Shown here: piece after piece, positions 11,162-22,301 of the stretch
How positions within the stretch are numbered: the stretch's first letter is position 1
Layout: each line of letters opens with the position of its first letter
Assembly: GCF_000485595.1 (NCBI RefSeq)
Contig: NW_014578278.1
Location: 17,866-81,865 of the forward strand
Direction of reading: 5' to 3'
Source of the DNA: Priapulus caudatus
Lineage: Eukaryota > Priapulida > Priapulimorpha > Priapulimorphida > Priapulidae
Length of the DNA stretch: 64,000 bases
Translations under genes and position numbers: made by a program
Notes under the pieces: model-generated
Seen by the model: the letters and a program-made list of their open reading frames with translations, nothing else
Databases searched by the model: none
What the model was told of the DNA's origin: nothing

Positions 11162-11870
11162 CTAGCGTTGTATGGATATACGCTGTACAATGGTCCGTAG
11201 TAATTAATTAGACTAATCGTGCTTCAATAAACTTGATTATAGCTATGACATGTGTCTATGTGTATCTAAATTTCTAGAAGTGTAACTCAAATCGTTCGCG
11301 CCATATGATAGTTTAATTGTACACTTTCTTACCGCCCATAGCCGTGCGTATATTAACCTGTGCGATACCGCGCGTAGATACTTGCTAATTAATTAAACCA
11401 CTCGCGCTTCAATAAACACAAGAATTACAGAGATCATAGATAACACATGTGTTTATATGTATCTAGATTTCATAGCGTAACTCTCTGTATACAGGGACCC
11501 TAATCGTGCATAGAGTCCCTTTATGTAGAGAGACTCTAATCGTGCACATCGTAGCTCGTATAAATATACAATGTAATATATATGTAATATTATTAGGGAG
11601 AAAACAAATTCCGATATCCAAATCGCTTATTTTATATGTTATATTTGATATCGCCCTGCCTTCCAGATACTGACAAATTTTTTCCATGGCAAGCAATAGC
11701 CATAAACAACCACGAATCTAAGTCCTCTCATGCTACGGTACTAGTAGGGCAGATAAGCACATGGATTGCGCACTTTTGGTTAGAATTGTGAAACTTTGCA
11801 CACGCGTACTACATGATGTCCTGAAGATCTCTCTATATACGGCTCTGATAGTGCCAATTGAACGGCGCCA
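11162..11870. repeat. Diverged ~187-bp duplication, otherwise no gene
   Basis: Two related segments, about 11200-11290 and 11388-11485, share TAATTAATTA, GCTTCAATAAAC, ACATGTGT and TATCTA blocks in the same order. Nothing coding is recognised in the stretch. Confidence 0.55.
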
Positions 11871-11874
11871 CCTG

Positions 11875-13571
11875 GGGCGCGTTTCACAAAGCTCCGTTAT
11901 AGTTCTCCGCTTAGTTGTCCGTTCGCTGATTAGCGAACGGAGGCATAACGGAGAACTTAGCGAACGGACAACTCCTGTGTTCAGGACGCACTCGCGCCTC
12001 GCGCATAATGGTCGTAGACACTCGTGGAGGGAACGCAGTCAGTTCGCTGGCAGATATAACTACAAAAATTGTGTTGCAGTTGCTAGGTTGACGTTTTCAG
12101 TATACTGAAGCAACGGCCGCTGTGCAAGAGATCAGCATCTAGAACTACGGCAGGTTGTAGTGTGTGTGTATGTGTGTGTAGTGGTGTGTGTGTGTGCGTG
12201 TGGGTTAAAAAATTTTAAAGCTGTGTTGGTGCTAGGCGTTCGTGGTGTGCGTAGTGCGTGGTGCGTGTGTTCTCTCGCTCTTCTCTTCTTTCTGTGCGTG
12301 TGCGTGTTTGCGTGTGCGTGTGGCTTGGTGTGTGTTCTCTCTATTGCGCTATCTGTGTTGTGTGATGTGGCTGGGCACAGCCAGACAGGCTCGATTTAAT
12401 CATCACGGATGATTGTGCGAGTGTGCGTGTGGCTTGTTAGTGCTGATGGGTGTGCGTGTTTGTGGTACTCGTGCAGAATCGTAGCGCTCGTGCGTGTGGT
12501 GCGCTATCGGGCGTTTGCGCTTTTGCGCGTTCTCTCGTTCTCGCTCTCTTCTCACTGTGATATGTCTTCAAGAAAGAATGCAGTGTGTGTTATTGTATGT
12601 GTCTTGTGTGTGTGGTGAATAGATGTGTGTTGATTGGTGCTGTGTGCAATAGATTGTGTGTGTGTTATGTGTGTGTGTAATGGTTATATCAGTGTGCGTG
12701 TTGTGTGTATGTGTGTGCCGCACCACGAGGGCACGCACGTTTACGTGCACACGAACGCATGCACGCACACACCAGAACCACGAAACAGACATTAGCATGA
12801 TGTGAACACGTCAGAACGCATACGCGATGATGGGCGTCATAGCGCGCAGAGCAACACATTACGCCACACACACACACTGTTCTACACGACGCACGACGCA
12901 CACACAAGATGCATGCAACGCTACAACATACATCTCCGCTCGCTACGCATCAAATTCTTCGCACACGCAACATAACACGGACGGAAACATAACGACGCAG
13001 GGGCACACAGCAAAAAGCACACACACATCGACATCCATCAAACAAAAGGATCCATATCCGAACAACACACACACAGGCGAACTTTACACGCGCGTCGCGT
13101 ACAGCGCGCGCGCGGCGCGACACACACACACACACACACACATTTGCGTGTGAATATACATACACAAACTCTATCCTCTATTCCCTATTATCTACTCCTG
13201 ATAGATGGTAAACTAGTTACACAACCTTTGTCATACTCTCTTAGTGCAGAGTTTAAACAAATTCTTTTTACTGAATAACATGCACGATAAACAGCCGAGA
13301 CTATTTTTATTACGTAACCTCTTATTTCATGGTAGTTTAGTGCGCATTTTGCATTTTTATGGGTTTTATATACACCATAGAGCGCTCCGCTAAATTTAGC
13401 GGGACGTGCAGGAGCTGCCGCTAAAGTTGTCCGCTAAAGTGCGGTAAAAAGCGAGCGACTTTAGCGAACGGAGGTTCGTGAAACGCGTCCTCCGCTATTT
13501 AGCGGACAACTCGGGAGTTAGCGGAGGAGATAGCGGAGAATATAGCGAACGGAGCTTTGTGAAACGCGCCC
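11875..13571. mobile_element. PIF/Harbinger-type non-autonomous element (a)
   Basis: Ends GGGCGCGTTTCAC (11875) and its complement (to 13571), flanked by CTG on both sides (11872-11874 and 13572-13574), a 3-bp target duplication. The first ~260 bp and the last ~400 bp match the ends of the autonomous copy at 41242-45023, including subterminal palindromes built from CCGTTCGCT and AGCGAACGG. The transposase and Myb genes are replaced by a GT/CA-rich middle. It is therefore an internal-deletion derivative that would need the transposase of element (c) or a relative to move. Confidence 0.85.
12130..13145. repeat. GT-rich then CA-rich mirror segment
   Basis: About 12150-12720 is GT-rich on the plus strand and 12720-13145 is CA-rich. 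The two halves can therefore pair with each other imperfectly over several hundred bases. Long frames here encode only low-complexity Val/Cys or Thr/His runs and are not genes. Confidence 0.75.
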
Positions 13572-14095
13572 CTGGTGGCGTACAGCGTCTCTTGGCGAGT
13601 TACCGGGTATTGCGTTATATTATACAACTGTTCAAGTTTTCCCAACAGTTTCAGTGATACTCATCCTCAATCTTTAGTTAAAAACTAGCTCAAATGATTT
13701 GTAGGTATCTATACTAACACTATAGCAGCAATTTAATAAGCGTAATTATCTTTAAGTTGTAATAAAATTAGGTTGAAACAATAAAATGGGAAAAAATGTT
13801 CTTGCATGAACATATTACATGACCGATATATCAAAAATTGACGCATCGTGAACGTATGGCATCGGCCGAAGAAAATTATCTTGGCAGTCAACGGCGACCG
13901 ACGTCGGAGCGCCTTATTCATGTACATTGGCATAGTGTGGAATCGTAGCGCAATGCTGCGAGCAGAGTGAATTATGTGGATCGGACTTGTACACGAGCCT
14001 TCGGCCCCAGTCTTGAAGTTTTGATAGAAATCTGGTTTCAACATCTTTCTTGAAGTGCAGGGAATTTATTCACGATGAAAAATTGTTTTTTCGTA
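13572..14095. other. No gene recognised
   Basis: A minus-strand frame at 13733-14044 (103 codons) has no known domain and no splice context, so I do not call it. A segment at 14010-14056 (TTGAAGTTTTGATAGAAAT) recurs diverged at 14178-14220, flanking the tRNA-like sequence. Confidence 0.5.
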
Positions 14096-14171
14096 TTTCC
14101 TGTAGTAAGTGGTAATCACGTTCGCTTAATTTACACGCGAAAGGTCTCAGGTTCGAGCTCTGGCAGGAGCA
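14096..14171 (+). pseudogene. tRNA-Val-like sequence (pseudogene or SINE head)
   Basis: The sequence follows an animal tRNA-Val: acceptor arms TTTCCTG and CAGGAGC (6 of 7 pairs), a D-arm GTGGTAATCAC, anticodon stem TTCGC/GCGAA, and a T-arm with GGTTCGAGC (B box) and five pairs counting two wobbles. The anticodon loop is 11 nt instead of 7. It reads TTTACAC (anticodon TAC, Val) after an extra TTAA. The insertion makes a working tRNA unlikely. Related sequence on both sides suggests it sits in a repeat. Confidence 0.5.
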
Positions 14172-14261
14172 CTTTTGAAGGGTTGAAGTTTTAATAGAAA
14201 TTTGGTTTAAATATCTGTTTCGTTTTTTTTACGGAAACGTGTGTGTGTGTGTGTATGTGTT

Positions 14262-14761
14262 TGTAGCGAGGAACACGCTGGAAGCGACGCGAGTTTATGA
14301 CAGATAAACAGCGGCTACATCCGAGCCCGCCCGTGGTGGTGATGAACCCCGATCGCGACACCTTGGTGCGACAAAAGAGAAGAAGCGATGGTGGAGAAGC
14401 ACCTGCTTTCAAAGTCGCACCGTGAGAAATCACACCGTAGGAAACGTGTCACTAAGGCGCGCGTTTATGATCCTACCCCAATTACTAACAGGCTTAAAAG
14501 CCGAGGCTCAAGCCGAGCTCGAGAGAACCTGACTGTCCTCCCGACTAACTCTTGTTCCCGGCCCTCTCTCGTCTCTAACGTTTGCCTATACCGCTTGTAT
14601 CTTGCTCGACTTTTATCATGTCTGAGAATAAACGCCTGTGTGGTACGTTACGACCGTAGTTGTTGTCTTTCTCTGTTGGTTTGCGTTATTCCCTTTCCTA
14701 CACCTACGCCTAGCCTTAGTTCGCCAGTAGACGCACGCCGCTCCTGAATACCTCCGTTACA
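14262..14761 (+). repeat. Element A 5' LTR (start uncertain)
   Basis: The 3' boundary is clear: GTTACA ends at 14761 and a primer-binding-like TGGTGCCGCC follows at 14763. An AATAAA at 14627-14632 sits where an LTR polyadenylation signal is expected. The 5' boundary is a guess (TGTAGCGAGG at 14262). With no 3' copy to compare, the length is unproven. Confidence 0.5.
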
Positions 14762-14785
14762 CTGGTGCCGCCTGTAAAAGAGTTG
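14762..14785 (+). promoter_or_regulatory. Primer-binding site of element A
   Basis: CTGGTGCCGCC directly after the LTR end. Element B has TTTGGTGCCGG at the same position. The shared TGGTGCCG implies the same tRNA 3' end (…CGGCACCA) primes both. Confidence 0.6.
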
Positions 14786-14998
14786 GGTTATTGTGAAAGC
14801 ACGCGTGGTGCTGCCCTGTGCCGTCATCGCCGACCGGAGCCGATCTACTGAGCAAATTGCTAAGGTAGGTGAGCAATGCAGATACCTGGTAGCTATGCTA
14901 TACGCTGAATTACTGTCGCACTTTACCCCCATAATACTAAGGTTAATTATGTTCTTGGGATAGTATTACACTAGTACGTACGAGGCTTAACTCATACG

Positions 14999-15548
14999 AT
15001 GGCCGTTCCCACGTCACCCACACGCCCTTTTAACCTAGAGGAGCTTGCGCAACTTTTTACTCAAAGTTTGCACCCAAGCATTGATAATGCCGCCTCTACG
15101 TTTAATCAGAGGTTACGGGTGGCAGAGGTAAGGCAAGCGATACCGCGGTTTTTGGGCGATTCATTAGTGATAGGTCCGTCATTTACTGACTGGCGCGCTG
15201 CAATTGAGTGGGCGCAGATTGAGTTAAATTTGGGCGATGCCGCATTGAAACAGTGGAAGGGCAGGCGCTTTGTCTACAGTGGGAGGGCAGGCCGCTGAGT
15301 TTTGCCGTCGTATGTTAGCTGAAACACCTACCATTACATGGAAAGACCTTAGTGCTAAATTAATTAAGCGTTTTGCTGACCCGTTGCAAGAATAGCAGGC
15401 GTTGATTGCAATTAAGGCTTTTCGACAGAACAGAGGTAAACATATCCGGACATATGGCGATCGTTTGCAGTCTTCGGCAATGCAGGCGATAACGGTAGAC
15501 AAAATTCAGACAGAATACATTCAAAAGATGCTGATTAATGCTTTTATT
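14999..15548 (+). pseudogene. Element A gag, N-terminal part
   Basis: The ATG at 14999 opens 100 codons of a capsid-like, helix-rich protein (DWRAAIEWAQIELNLGDAAL). The frame then shifts near 15280 and continues to 15548, with an in-frame TAG at 15393-15395. The second part has the tryptophan-rich gag pattern (ITWKDLSAKLIKRFADPLQ). The start is chosen because it is the first ATG after the PBS and resembles the N-terminus of the element B gag remnant (18880). Coding is interrupted after 15548 and resumes around 20555. Confidence 0.7.
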
Positions 15549-15787
15549 TTAATGCAGCTATGATCGTATAGCAGGTTCGTGGCTTTTGGCACGTGCAAGA
15601 AACACCCTTAGGTAACACGATTAATAGACAGACGTGGAAAAACGTATGACAAACACAAAGTGTAACGTACAACACATAAAGTCCTATTTAGTCTCTCTCA
15701 CCGAGTAGTACAGAGAATGCGATAAACCCTAGCTCTACTGGGTAAATGTCACATACACGTTTGTTTATCTAACTAGACATACATATA
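15549..15787. other. Unidentified block between gag pieces, left of element B
   Basis: No coding match. Together with 20041-20554 it separates the two halves of element A's gag, so it is probably an earlier insertion into gag that element B later entered. Confidence 0.45.
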
Positions 15788-16222
15788 TGTAACCTCGTAC
15801 TTCTAGGGTGAGGTACAAGAGCGGTAAGTGTAGAGCATAGCAACAGCATAAGACAAGAAACAAACACGAACTAGTAAAGTAACGTACCACAAAGAGTTGT
15901 ATTGGTCATAATGTCTACAACAAGTAGAGAGCAGACCTCCTCTCCTTGCTCCTGCTCGCAGCGCTCTTACCGAACTTGTTGTTCGACCTCCCTCCTCCTG
16001 ACGTGCGCCGGGTGCGGGTGATAACAGATTATCCCGCAGCACTCCGGCCCCTCTGTTGACGTCGTTATTCACCTTATTGCTACTATCATTACCCTCAGCC
16101 CGCACCGCGCGCGCTCCAAATATCTCATCTATTCCACCTGGCTTGTCGCCAACGCGACCCACCTGGCCTCATGGCCAAGCTAATTGTAATTAATAAGCCA
16201 TGGTGAAACCAGCTTCGTTACA
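15788..16222 (-). repeat. Element B 3' LTR
   Basis: 435 bp. It differs from the partner at 19600-20040 by about ten substitutions and three small indels, roughly 2-3 percent, so insertion is fairly recent compared with the host element A. Confidence 0.85.
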
Positions 16223-17822
16223 CTACTCCCTCTAAATAAACTATTGATCGCCCCGATCAACAATGGTGAAATGGAGTGCGATGTCGCGACGCGGTATGGC
16301 GTATGCAGGTGTAACGAAAGGGTTACTGCGCGCGGGTGTGGCACGTTATTTTGTCTGCTCTATTCTACTTCAACGTCTAGATATTCAAAAAACACTATAA
16401 TTATGGTTATATTCGTGCGCATGCCGCTGCGCGTGGTATCTGGCGCTTACAATGTTACCATATCACAATCTTCCGACGCGAGCCTTAACTTAACATTCGC
16501 TCGGTGCGAGTCTCTTCACCTTCACCATATTGAAGTCGATTAAACCGGCAATTTAATCAGCTTGTCATTAGACAATTAGACATTTATAAACCAAACACCA
16601 TGTAAACGTAAATATTATAGAATAGTGACAATGCTGTATCATAGCGTCCTATCCGAGTCGAGCATTAGGGCTTCGTTAAGCGCGAGCACCCCGTGATCAG
16701 CGGTGATTGGCACTTAAATGTCCCAATTGTGAGAATATTCAGTTGCTGCGGCATTCGTCGATCTGCTGATCTCGCCGGCTTCCACCACGTTGATGTGTGG
16801 TTTGTCCATCCCGCTGGGACCAACGGCTGGTACATGGAGCGTTGAGAGCTGCAGGCGATGATGTCGCTCTGACGTTATAAGATACTCCTTGCCCGACTCC
16901 TGGAACTAAATTTCCTCGGCTAATCATTAGTCGTTATTATCGGTGTAGTGCCTTCTGCACTCAGTATGTCAACTATAGCTATCTCTACATGCAATATAAG
17001 TCCTTAACTCTAAACGCTTTTCCATACGTATATGTAGACTAAATTCTACTGATCGTTTACGTTACAACGTATATATATACCGTTTTACTCTATTAAACAC
17101 ATAGTACGAGAATATATGACCGCGGTTAACCATACATACAATTTCCATTAAACTTCGTCCTTGCATCTACGCGTGTGCCGAGCGCACCTATTCGCGTGAC
17201 TCTCAACTGCTGAGTTTACGTTATTGGATACTCAGACAACAATAACACGTGCAATTCTCTAGGCTTGTGAAACAATTATATGTCGGCAATGAATCATTCG
17301 AAATTTTTGTTTCGTATTGTTAGCCTTGATATATTATAATATGCACTTTGGGTATAACGTGAATACAATAGGCGGTAAGGCTGACTGTGTATGAGGATGG
17401 ATGGTGGATAACGGAATTTATAATAACTTTCTGTGCATTTTGGGTAGTCCTTTCGACTCACTCCGTCCCTCAATTAAAACACACATCATCTCTCCCGTCG
17501 CTACCCGTTGCGGTACACGACGGCGCGCGAGATTGGCGGCTAAAAATCTGCTCGACCAGTTTGTGAATCTGGGAATAGCAGGTCCCCGATCCATCCCTCC
17601 CTCGTCGTGGGGAATACCCAGCGATTAGGGGGGCGAATCCCCCGCCGTTACTTCGATCGCCTACGACAGCTACGATCGTCAACTTACTACTCGCTGCATG
17701 CGCTCCCCTGCGGCGCAGTCCGCTGCTCTGCTATTTCACTGTTACACTGCTCTGCCTGCTTCGTTTAAGCACAGTCCTTTCGGAAACAACCTTCCTCTTG
17801 GACTAGCTTGTACCGTGTAAAG
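16223..17822. other. Element B interior without recognised genes
   Basis: Sequence between the left LTR and the integrase tail. Frames at 17401-17628 (plus) and 17470-17682 (minus) overlap each other and match nothing I know. In intact relatives this region would hold env; no env motif survives. Confidence 0.5.
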
Positions 17823-18005
17823 TTAAACCGCAGATTCGCCTCTCCCAGGTGAATCTCTAAGTTCTGCTAATGGGAGTACATCTTCAAGTTCCCAATTCTC
17901 ACTACGAATAACGCTGTCCGTTTCATCATCCGCTCCGCGAACCGTTTTAGCGTGTCTAGGATATCCCGTGTATATCCCGTGTTCTCGCAGTGTCTTGCGC
18001 CCCAA
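17823..18005 (-). pseudogene. Element B integrase C-terminal tail
   Basis: The minus-strand frame ends in NWELEDVLPLAELRD, the counterpart of the element D tail EDLIPLATLRD and element A tail EDLIPLARL. Only this end of the integrase is present. The catalytic core is deleted. Sequence at 17956-18147 upstream is in another frame and unclear. Confidence 0.6.
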
Positions 18006-18180
18006 CCTTATCTTCCCGCGTCTTATTGACCTCCTGCTTCTGCGCGTTAGCAGGTTTCATATTTCTATCTTCCTGTCGATGCAAGTGGCTATACCCCCTA
18101 GCTAGCCTAATTGCATTAATTGCTCGACGCTGTGCACTGTGCTCCATCGCCCGTAGGGCCTAATGAACCCGTACGTTCCT

Positions 18181-18880
18181 TTACGCCGTCCGCAATGTCT
18201 GTAGCGCGACAGACTTTATACTACGCGCCGTCAGTTTCTCTATAATCGCTAAAGTTGCCTTACGCTGCAAGTCAACGCGTGAAGCTGATGCATTCTTAAC
18301 TACGCTATGTATCGTTCCATTCTTTGTCACCCGATACACAGCTGATACTACCTGCAGTCTTGGATAACGACGGCAGATCTTGAGTGCTGCTGATGGCTGG
18401 ACTAGAATATTTGTTCCCACTAAAAATTTCCCACTTACTCGACATTCACAATGTATCGTCTCCACAACGCTCGCTCCACCTGTAGCGTTGTGGTGGTAAC
18501 GATATACGCCTTGCTTTGCGACCAGATATAGAAATAACACCATTTCCTACCGACAGACATGCATTCTCACAATCGACCCTTGCCTTTGTATGCTTGAGAA
18601 AATCTGCGCCTATAAGCACCTGTGTTGGTAACCCCTTGATAATATACATGGTACATTTAGACGTAACCCTGCCTATTTTAATGGGTATGGTGACCTCTCG
18701 TTTTACTTCTAACCGCTGTCCTGAGACCGATTGCAAGTTTGAGACCGAAAATTTTGGCATTTCTCGACGCAATTCCGGAACTCGTGCGCTATGAGCTAAA
18801 CTGTGTAGCACACTGTCAAGTGATGGCTTAACTCCTTCAATAAAACCACGTGCCATCGTTTCTATGGTTAAATCTGTCAT
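18181..18880 (-). pseudogene. Element B gag start fused to protease end
   Basis: From the ATG at 18880 the first ~45 residues resemble the gag N-terminus of element A (VPELRREMPKF against VAEVRQAIPRF). The chain then jumps directly into a protease C-terminal half (IGRVTSKCTMYIIKGLP, LIGADFL), so capsid, nucleocapsid and the protease active site are deleted. A frameshift near 18480 moves into the protease-RT linker, which ends at 18181. Upstream low-complexity codons to 19027 are probably leader. The product could not process polyproteins. Confidence 0.68.
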
Positions 18881-19599
18881 GGCTAAAGTAATAAAACAAT
18901 AGGATGTTGAGGGTGGTGGAGGGGCAGTGGAGGTAGAGTTATACAGGTAGTTAGTAGAGTTATATAGGTAGGGAAAAGTGCTGTAATATTTCGCTACGTA
19001 GTAATACGCTCGTACCTTTAACTTCAATAACGAAATCTATCTATGCCGACACAATAATTTGTTTCACTCACCCCTCTTTGTTAAAGCTGTGTTGAGCTTG
19101 AGCTTGAAAAGTTTGAAGTGCGTTCTCTCCGTCGCGGTCGTCAGCTGCTGTTGGTTGGAGGCTGTGGTAGCAGCGGTTGGTTGCTAGGCGACGGCTGTTG
19201 GTCGGATCAATACTTCAGCGTGATGCGCCTGTCGCAGCGTGATATCGTATACGCTTGCTCGATAGCCCAGTCGTACTTATGCGAATGTTCTGTCTTATAT
19301 ATATAGGTGCGTTCTCTGCCGCATCATATCACTGTTCGTATGCATTTCCCTACGCAATGCCCGTATGCCGAAACTCTGCATTTAACGAATGTCACCATCA
19401 CTGCGGAATCTGCCAAGCATATCAATGTTCATTTGTTCTGTCTTCCTCTGCTTCTTCCTCATCTACTCCTTTCTCCTGCGTTGTGTTTACTCAATGTTCG
19501 GCGCGTGCATCATACACGGTAGATTCGTCTTTTTCATCTTCTTCCTCCTCATGCGTTGTGTTGCAAAGGAATACTCAGTTCTTGTGGTCCGGCACCAAA

Positions 19600-20040
19600 T
19601 GTAACCTCGTACTTCTAGGGTGAGTTCAAGAGCGGTAAGTGTAGAGCATAGCAACAGCATAGGACAAGAAACAAACACGAACTAGTAAAGTAACGTACCA
19701 CAAAGAGTTGTATTGGTCATAATGTCTACAACAAGTAGGGAGCAGACCACCTCTCCTTGCTCCTGCTCGCAGCGCTCTTAAATCTAACCGAACTTGTTGT
19801 TCGACCTCCCTCCTCCTGACGTGCGCCGGGTGCGGGTGATAACAGATTATCCCGCAGCATTCCGGCCTCTCTGTTGACGTCGTTATTTACCTTATTGCTA
19901 CTATCATTACCCTCAGCCCGCACCGCGCGCGCTCCGAATATCTCATCTATTCTACCTGGCTTGTCGCCAACGCGACCCACCTGGCCTCATGGCCAAGCTA
20001 ATTGTAATTAATAAGCCATGGTGAAACCAGCTTCGTTACA
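19600..20040 (-). repeat. Element B 5' LTR
   Basis: 441 bp, TGTAAC at 19600 and GTTACA ending at 20040. The adjoining bases 19584-19599 hold the minus-strand primer-binding site. Confidence 0.85.
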
Positions 20041-20554
20041 CATACACACTTCTCAATATAGTTTACCGACTCAAGGAAGATGTTGTTTCAAGAAGATGCA
20101 AGAAGCAATTATTGTTTCAAAGAAGCAAGAGGATGTTTACAGACAAATACTATCGTTCAATAAAGTTTAAACACATATGCAAACAACACAAGGTACACAA
20201 GACAATGCTAGGTAAAACTATACTCACAGATCTGGTCAAGCGACTGGAATCTGACTTTCTGTTCAAAAGCGTCTCTATTTATACAATTCTGGATGTACCA
20301 CGTGATCTAAGTAGTGCTACGGGTTTGGACATTCCAAGGCTAACTAGCCCACGAAATATGGCTAATCGTTCACACTTTCTGTAAATAGGGAAGGGGATAT
20401 CTGACCACTGGTCTAGTCTGTTTACACTAATTAGGCGAGTGACAGATCGGTTGCCCCACGGCGAGTCCCTGAGACCGAAGCGCGGTCTAAATTCTAATGA
20501 CTAATTATGACGGCATTTGCTTCATTACATTATCGACGGTCCATTATTTGCTTT
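20041..20554. other. Unidentified block between gag pieces, right of element B
   Basis: A 90-codon plus-strand frame at 20112-20384 matches nothing I recognise. It likely belongs to the same earlier insertion as 15549-15787. Confidence 0.45.
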
Positions 20555-21180
20555 CCGTTTCAACTCAGAAGTTGCTGAACACTCGTAAACCGCAGACGCT
20601 CAGTCAGACTATCGAGATAGCCGCAGACGAGGCTTTAATCGAAGCGGGACTAGCGATGCGTCTGCGCAATATAGACCGGGTGATGGCCGTTCTGATATGT
20701 CTGGGCTTGGTCTGACCGAACCGATGGAAGTTAAAGCTACGGCAGCCAAAGGAAATATAGCATTGGCTAATGAATTACGTAATTTTTGCTCGCTCTTTGC
20801 ACAGACAGTAATGCACCGCGATTACGGTTCGCGTTGCCCACGCGGGGGTTAACCAAATGCAGTACAAAGGGGTCGATTCGTCTGCCCGAGTCACTGGGAT
20901 AATACCGAGGTTCGGGACGGCCGTATCACTTATATGCCGGCGCCAGCTTTACAATCTGGCATGCCGTTAGGCAGGGTAGGTTACGAAATGCCGCCTTCGC
21001 GACGTCGCGCACCAGGTCGGGTGGCGACAATGAGCGATGTATGTTATAACTGTGGAAAACAGGGGCATTTCGCGAGAGATTGTAGAGTACGGGTATTCCC
21101 AAGAGGGAAACGGGCTCTCCAGTGGAAGCAGGGAAACGTATGCCCCCCACCGCTCGCGAGAGCTCGGCAGTAGAGACAGG
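20555..21180 (+). pseudogene. Element A gag C-terminal part with CCHC zinc knuckle
   Basis: The segment resumes gag with a helix-rich stretch around 20570-20660 (LLNTRKPQTLSQTIEIA). A single zinc knuckle CYNCGKQGHFARDC lies at 21042-21083, the C-x2-C-x4-H-x4-C module that binds element RNA. Frames change at about 20715 and again before 20934. The domain links to the protease at 21232. Confidence 0.75.
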
Positions 21181-21199
21181 TGGAGGTTCACAACATGAT

Positions 21200-21537
21200 A
21201 CTAGAGCTTCGCATAGATTGTCAGCGCCTATGTGCACGGCACAGGTAGGCCCGTTAAAGTTACTACAGGTAGTGAAATAACTTTAATTAGGTATAAAGCA
21301 TGGATGCGTTTGCACAAAGCTGGTTTTACTACCGCTGAACAGTGTGCTAATGATTTAGTTTTGATATCAGGCCAGCAGTTGGACATGACTGCCGTTACCT
21401 CCATTCGTGTTACTCTGGGGAGGGTTACAGCAGAACACGATTGTTATATAGTGCATCATTTACCGAAACAGTTGGCCTTGGGTGCGGATTTTCTCGCCCA
21501 TGCGCGTGTGATTATCGATATTAACGCTGCTGTATTG
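21200..21537 (+). pseudogene. Element A aspartic protease, first part; active-site Asp lost
   Basis: The usual Asp-Thr-Gly active site reads VTTGSEITLI, with Thr (ACT, 21262-21264) where the catalytic Asp should be. The flap-to-C-terminal pattern ILVSG-like and LALGADFLAHARVIID follow. The gene is cut at 21537 by the LTR of element C. Coding resumes on the far side at about 27020. Confidence 0.7.
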
Positions 21538-21715
21538 TGTAGCGACTTCGTTGTGAGGCGAGGAAGGGAACAAACACTGTCATTGATAGACGATACACAG
21601 AGTTGTGTGTTACTGAGAGTCATCTTTATTCGCCTCCTGTTCACGCCCAATTTCCACAATGCTCTGCCGGATAACATAACACATGAACGTCTGAGTAGAC
21701 GTTGGTGATACCACA
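21538..21715 (-). repeat. Element C 3' LTR
   Basis: 178 bp with TG...CA ends. In element orientation an AATAAA signal lies at the complement of 21625-21630. It has six differences from the other LTR (about 3.4 percent). Confidence 0.92.
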
Positions 21716-21735
21716 TCTCCCTTTTTCTTTACTTT
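21716..21735 (-). promoter_or_regulatory. Polypurine tract of element C
   Basis: Plus strand reads TCTCCCTTTTTCTTTACTTT, so the element strand is an almost pure purine run directly inside the 3' LTR, the usual plus-strand primer. Confidence 0.8.
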
Positions 21736-22026
21736 TGATTACAATGAGAAATAAGTACACTCATGCAGTATCCTGGTTAAGCGAACACAATACTAAGAAT
21801 ACTGAGTACTTGTATGCAATACTAAGCACTTGTGCGCATTACGTTGTTCATACTAGATTAATTCAAAAATAAAGTATCATTCAAAGAACACTCAAAAAAC
21901 CAAAAAAAAACTCAATGGAGGTAGACTGCTCCAAGTAGTCTGCAAGAGCTAAGGATTATTCTGCCTCATTATTGCACCTGCTATTCCCTATCTATACACA
22001 CAATACAGCTCCGAGTAGCTGTTATC

Positions 22027-22301
22027 TAGTACTCCTCAACATCTCTGCGTGGTGGCCTGCGCATTCTCTCAGACCGCCGTGGCTCTGATAGTGTCTCTGG
22101 CTGTTCGTCGAGAACGGTTGGCACGTGTTCACCCAATGACGACTCCACCGGTCCCGGACCCTCGGGTAGTGCGGTCAGCACCGTTGGGACAGCAATGCAT
22201 TTTGACTGAGGCTGCAGGTTTTGACTGGATGTGGGGGGCAGCAACCTCCTTGCCATGCGACAGTTACGCCTGACAGTGCTCTTTGGTGTCTGTATCAGTA
22301 C
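22027..22301 (-). pseudogene. Element C integrase C-terminal tail beyond a stop
   Basis: Same frame as the pol reading frame but after a TAG at 22302-22304. It ends in an arginine-rich SEPRRSERMRRPPRRD motif, which is the normal end of many Gypsy polyproteins. A single nonsense mutation separates it from pol. Confidence 0.7.

Larger units (their letters stand above)
15788..20040 (-). mobile_element. Gypsy element B, internally deleted, two LTRs
   Basis: Bounded by direct LTRs at 15788-16222 and 19600-20040, both TGTAAC...GTTACA. In the minus orientation a PBS (TTTGGTGCCGG) adjoins the right LTR and a purine-rich tract (complement of CTACTCCCTCT at 16223) adjoins the left LTR, fixing the strand. 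Flanks CATATA and CATACA suggest a 6-bp target duplication with one mismatch. The 3.4-kb interior keeps only a gag start fused to a protease end and an integrase tail, so nearly all of pol is gone. It is a non-autonomous copy of the A/D lineage, nested in element A. Confidence 0.85.

Noticed and set aside
12160-13153. Several 60-110 codon frames in the GT/CA-rich zone
   Set aside because: They translate to Val/Cys or Thr/His simple repeats and occur on both strands, as expected from dinucleotide-rich DNA.
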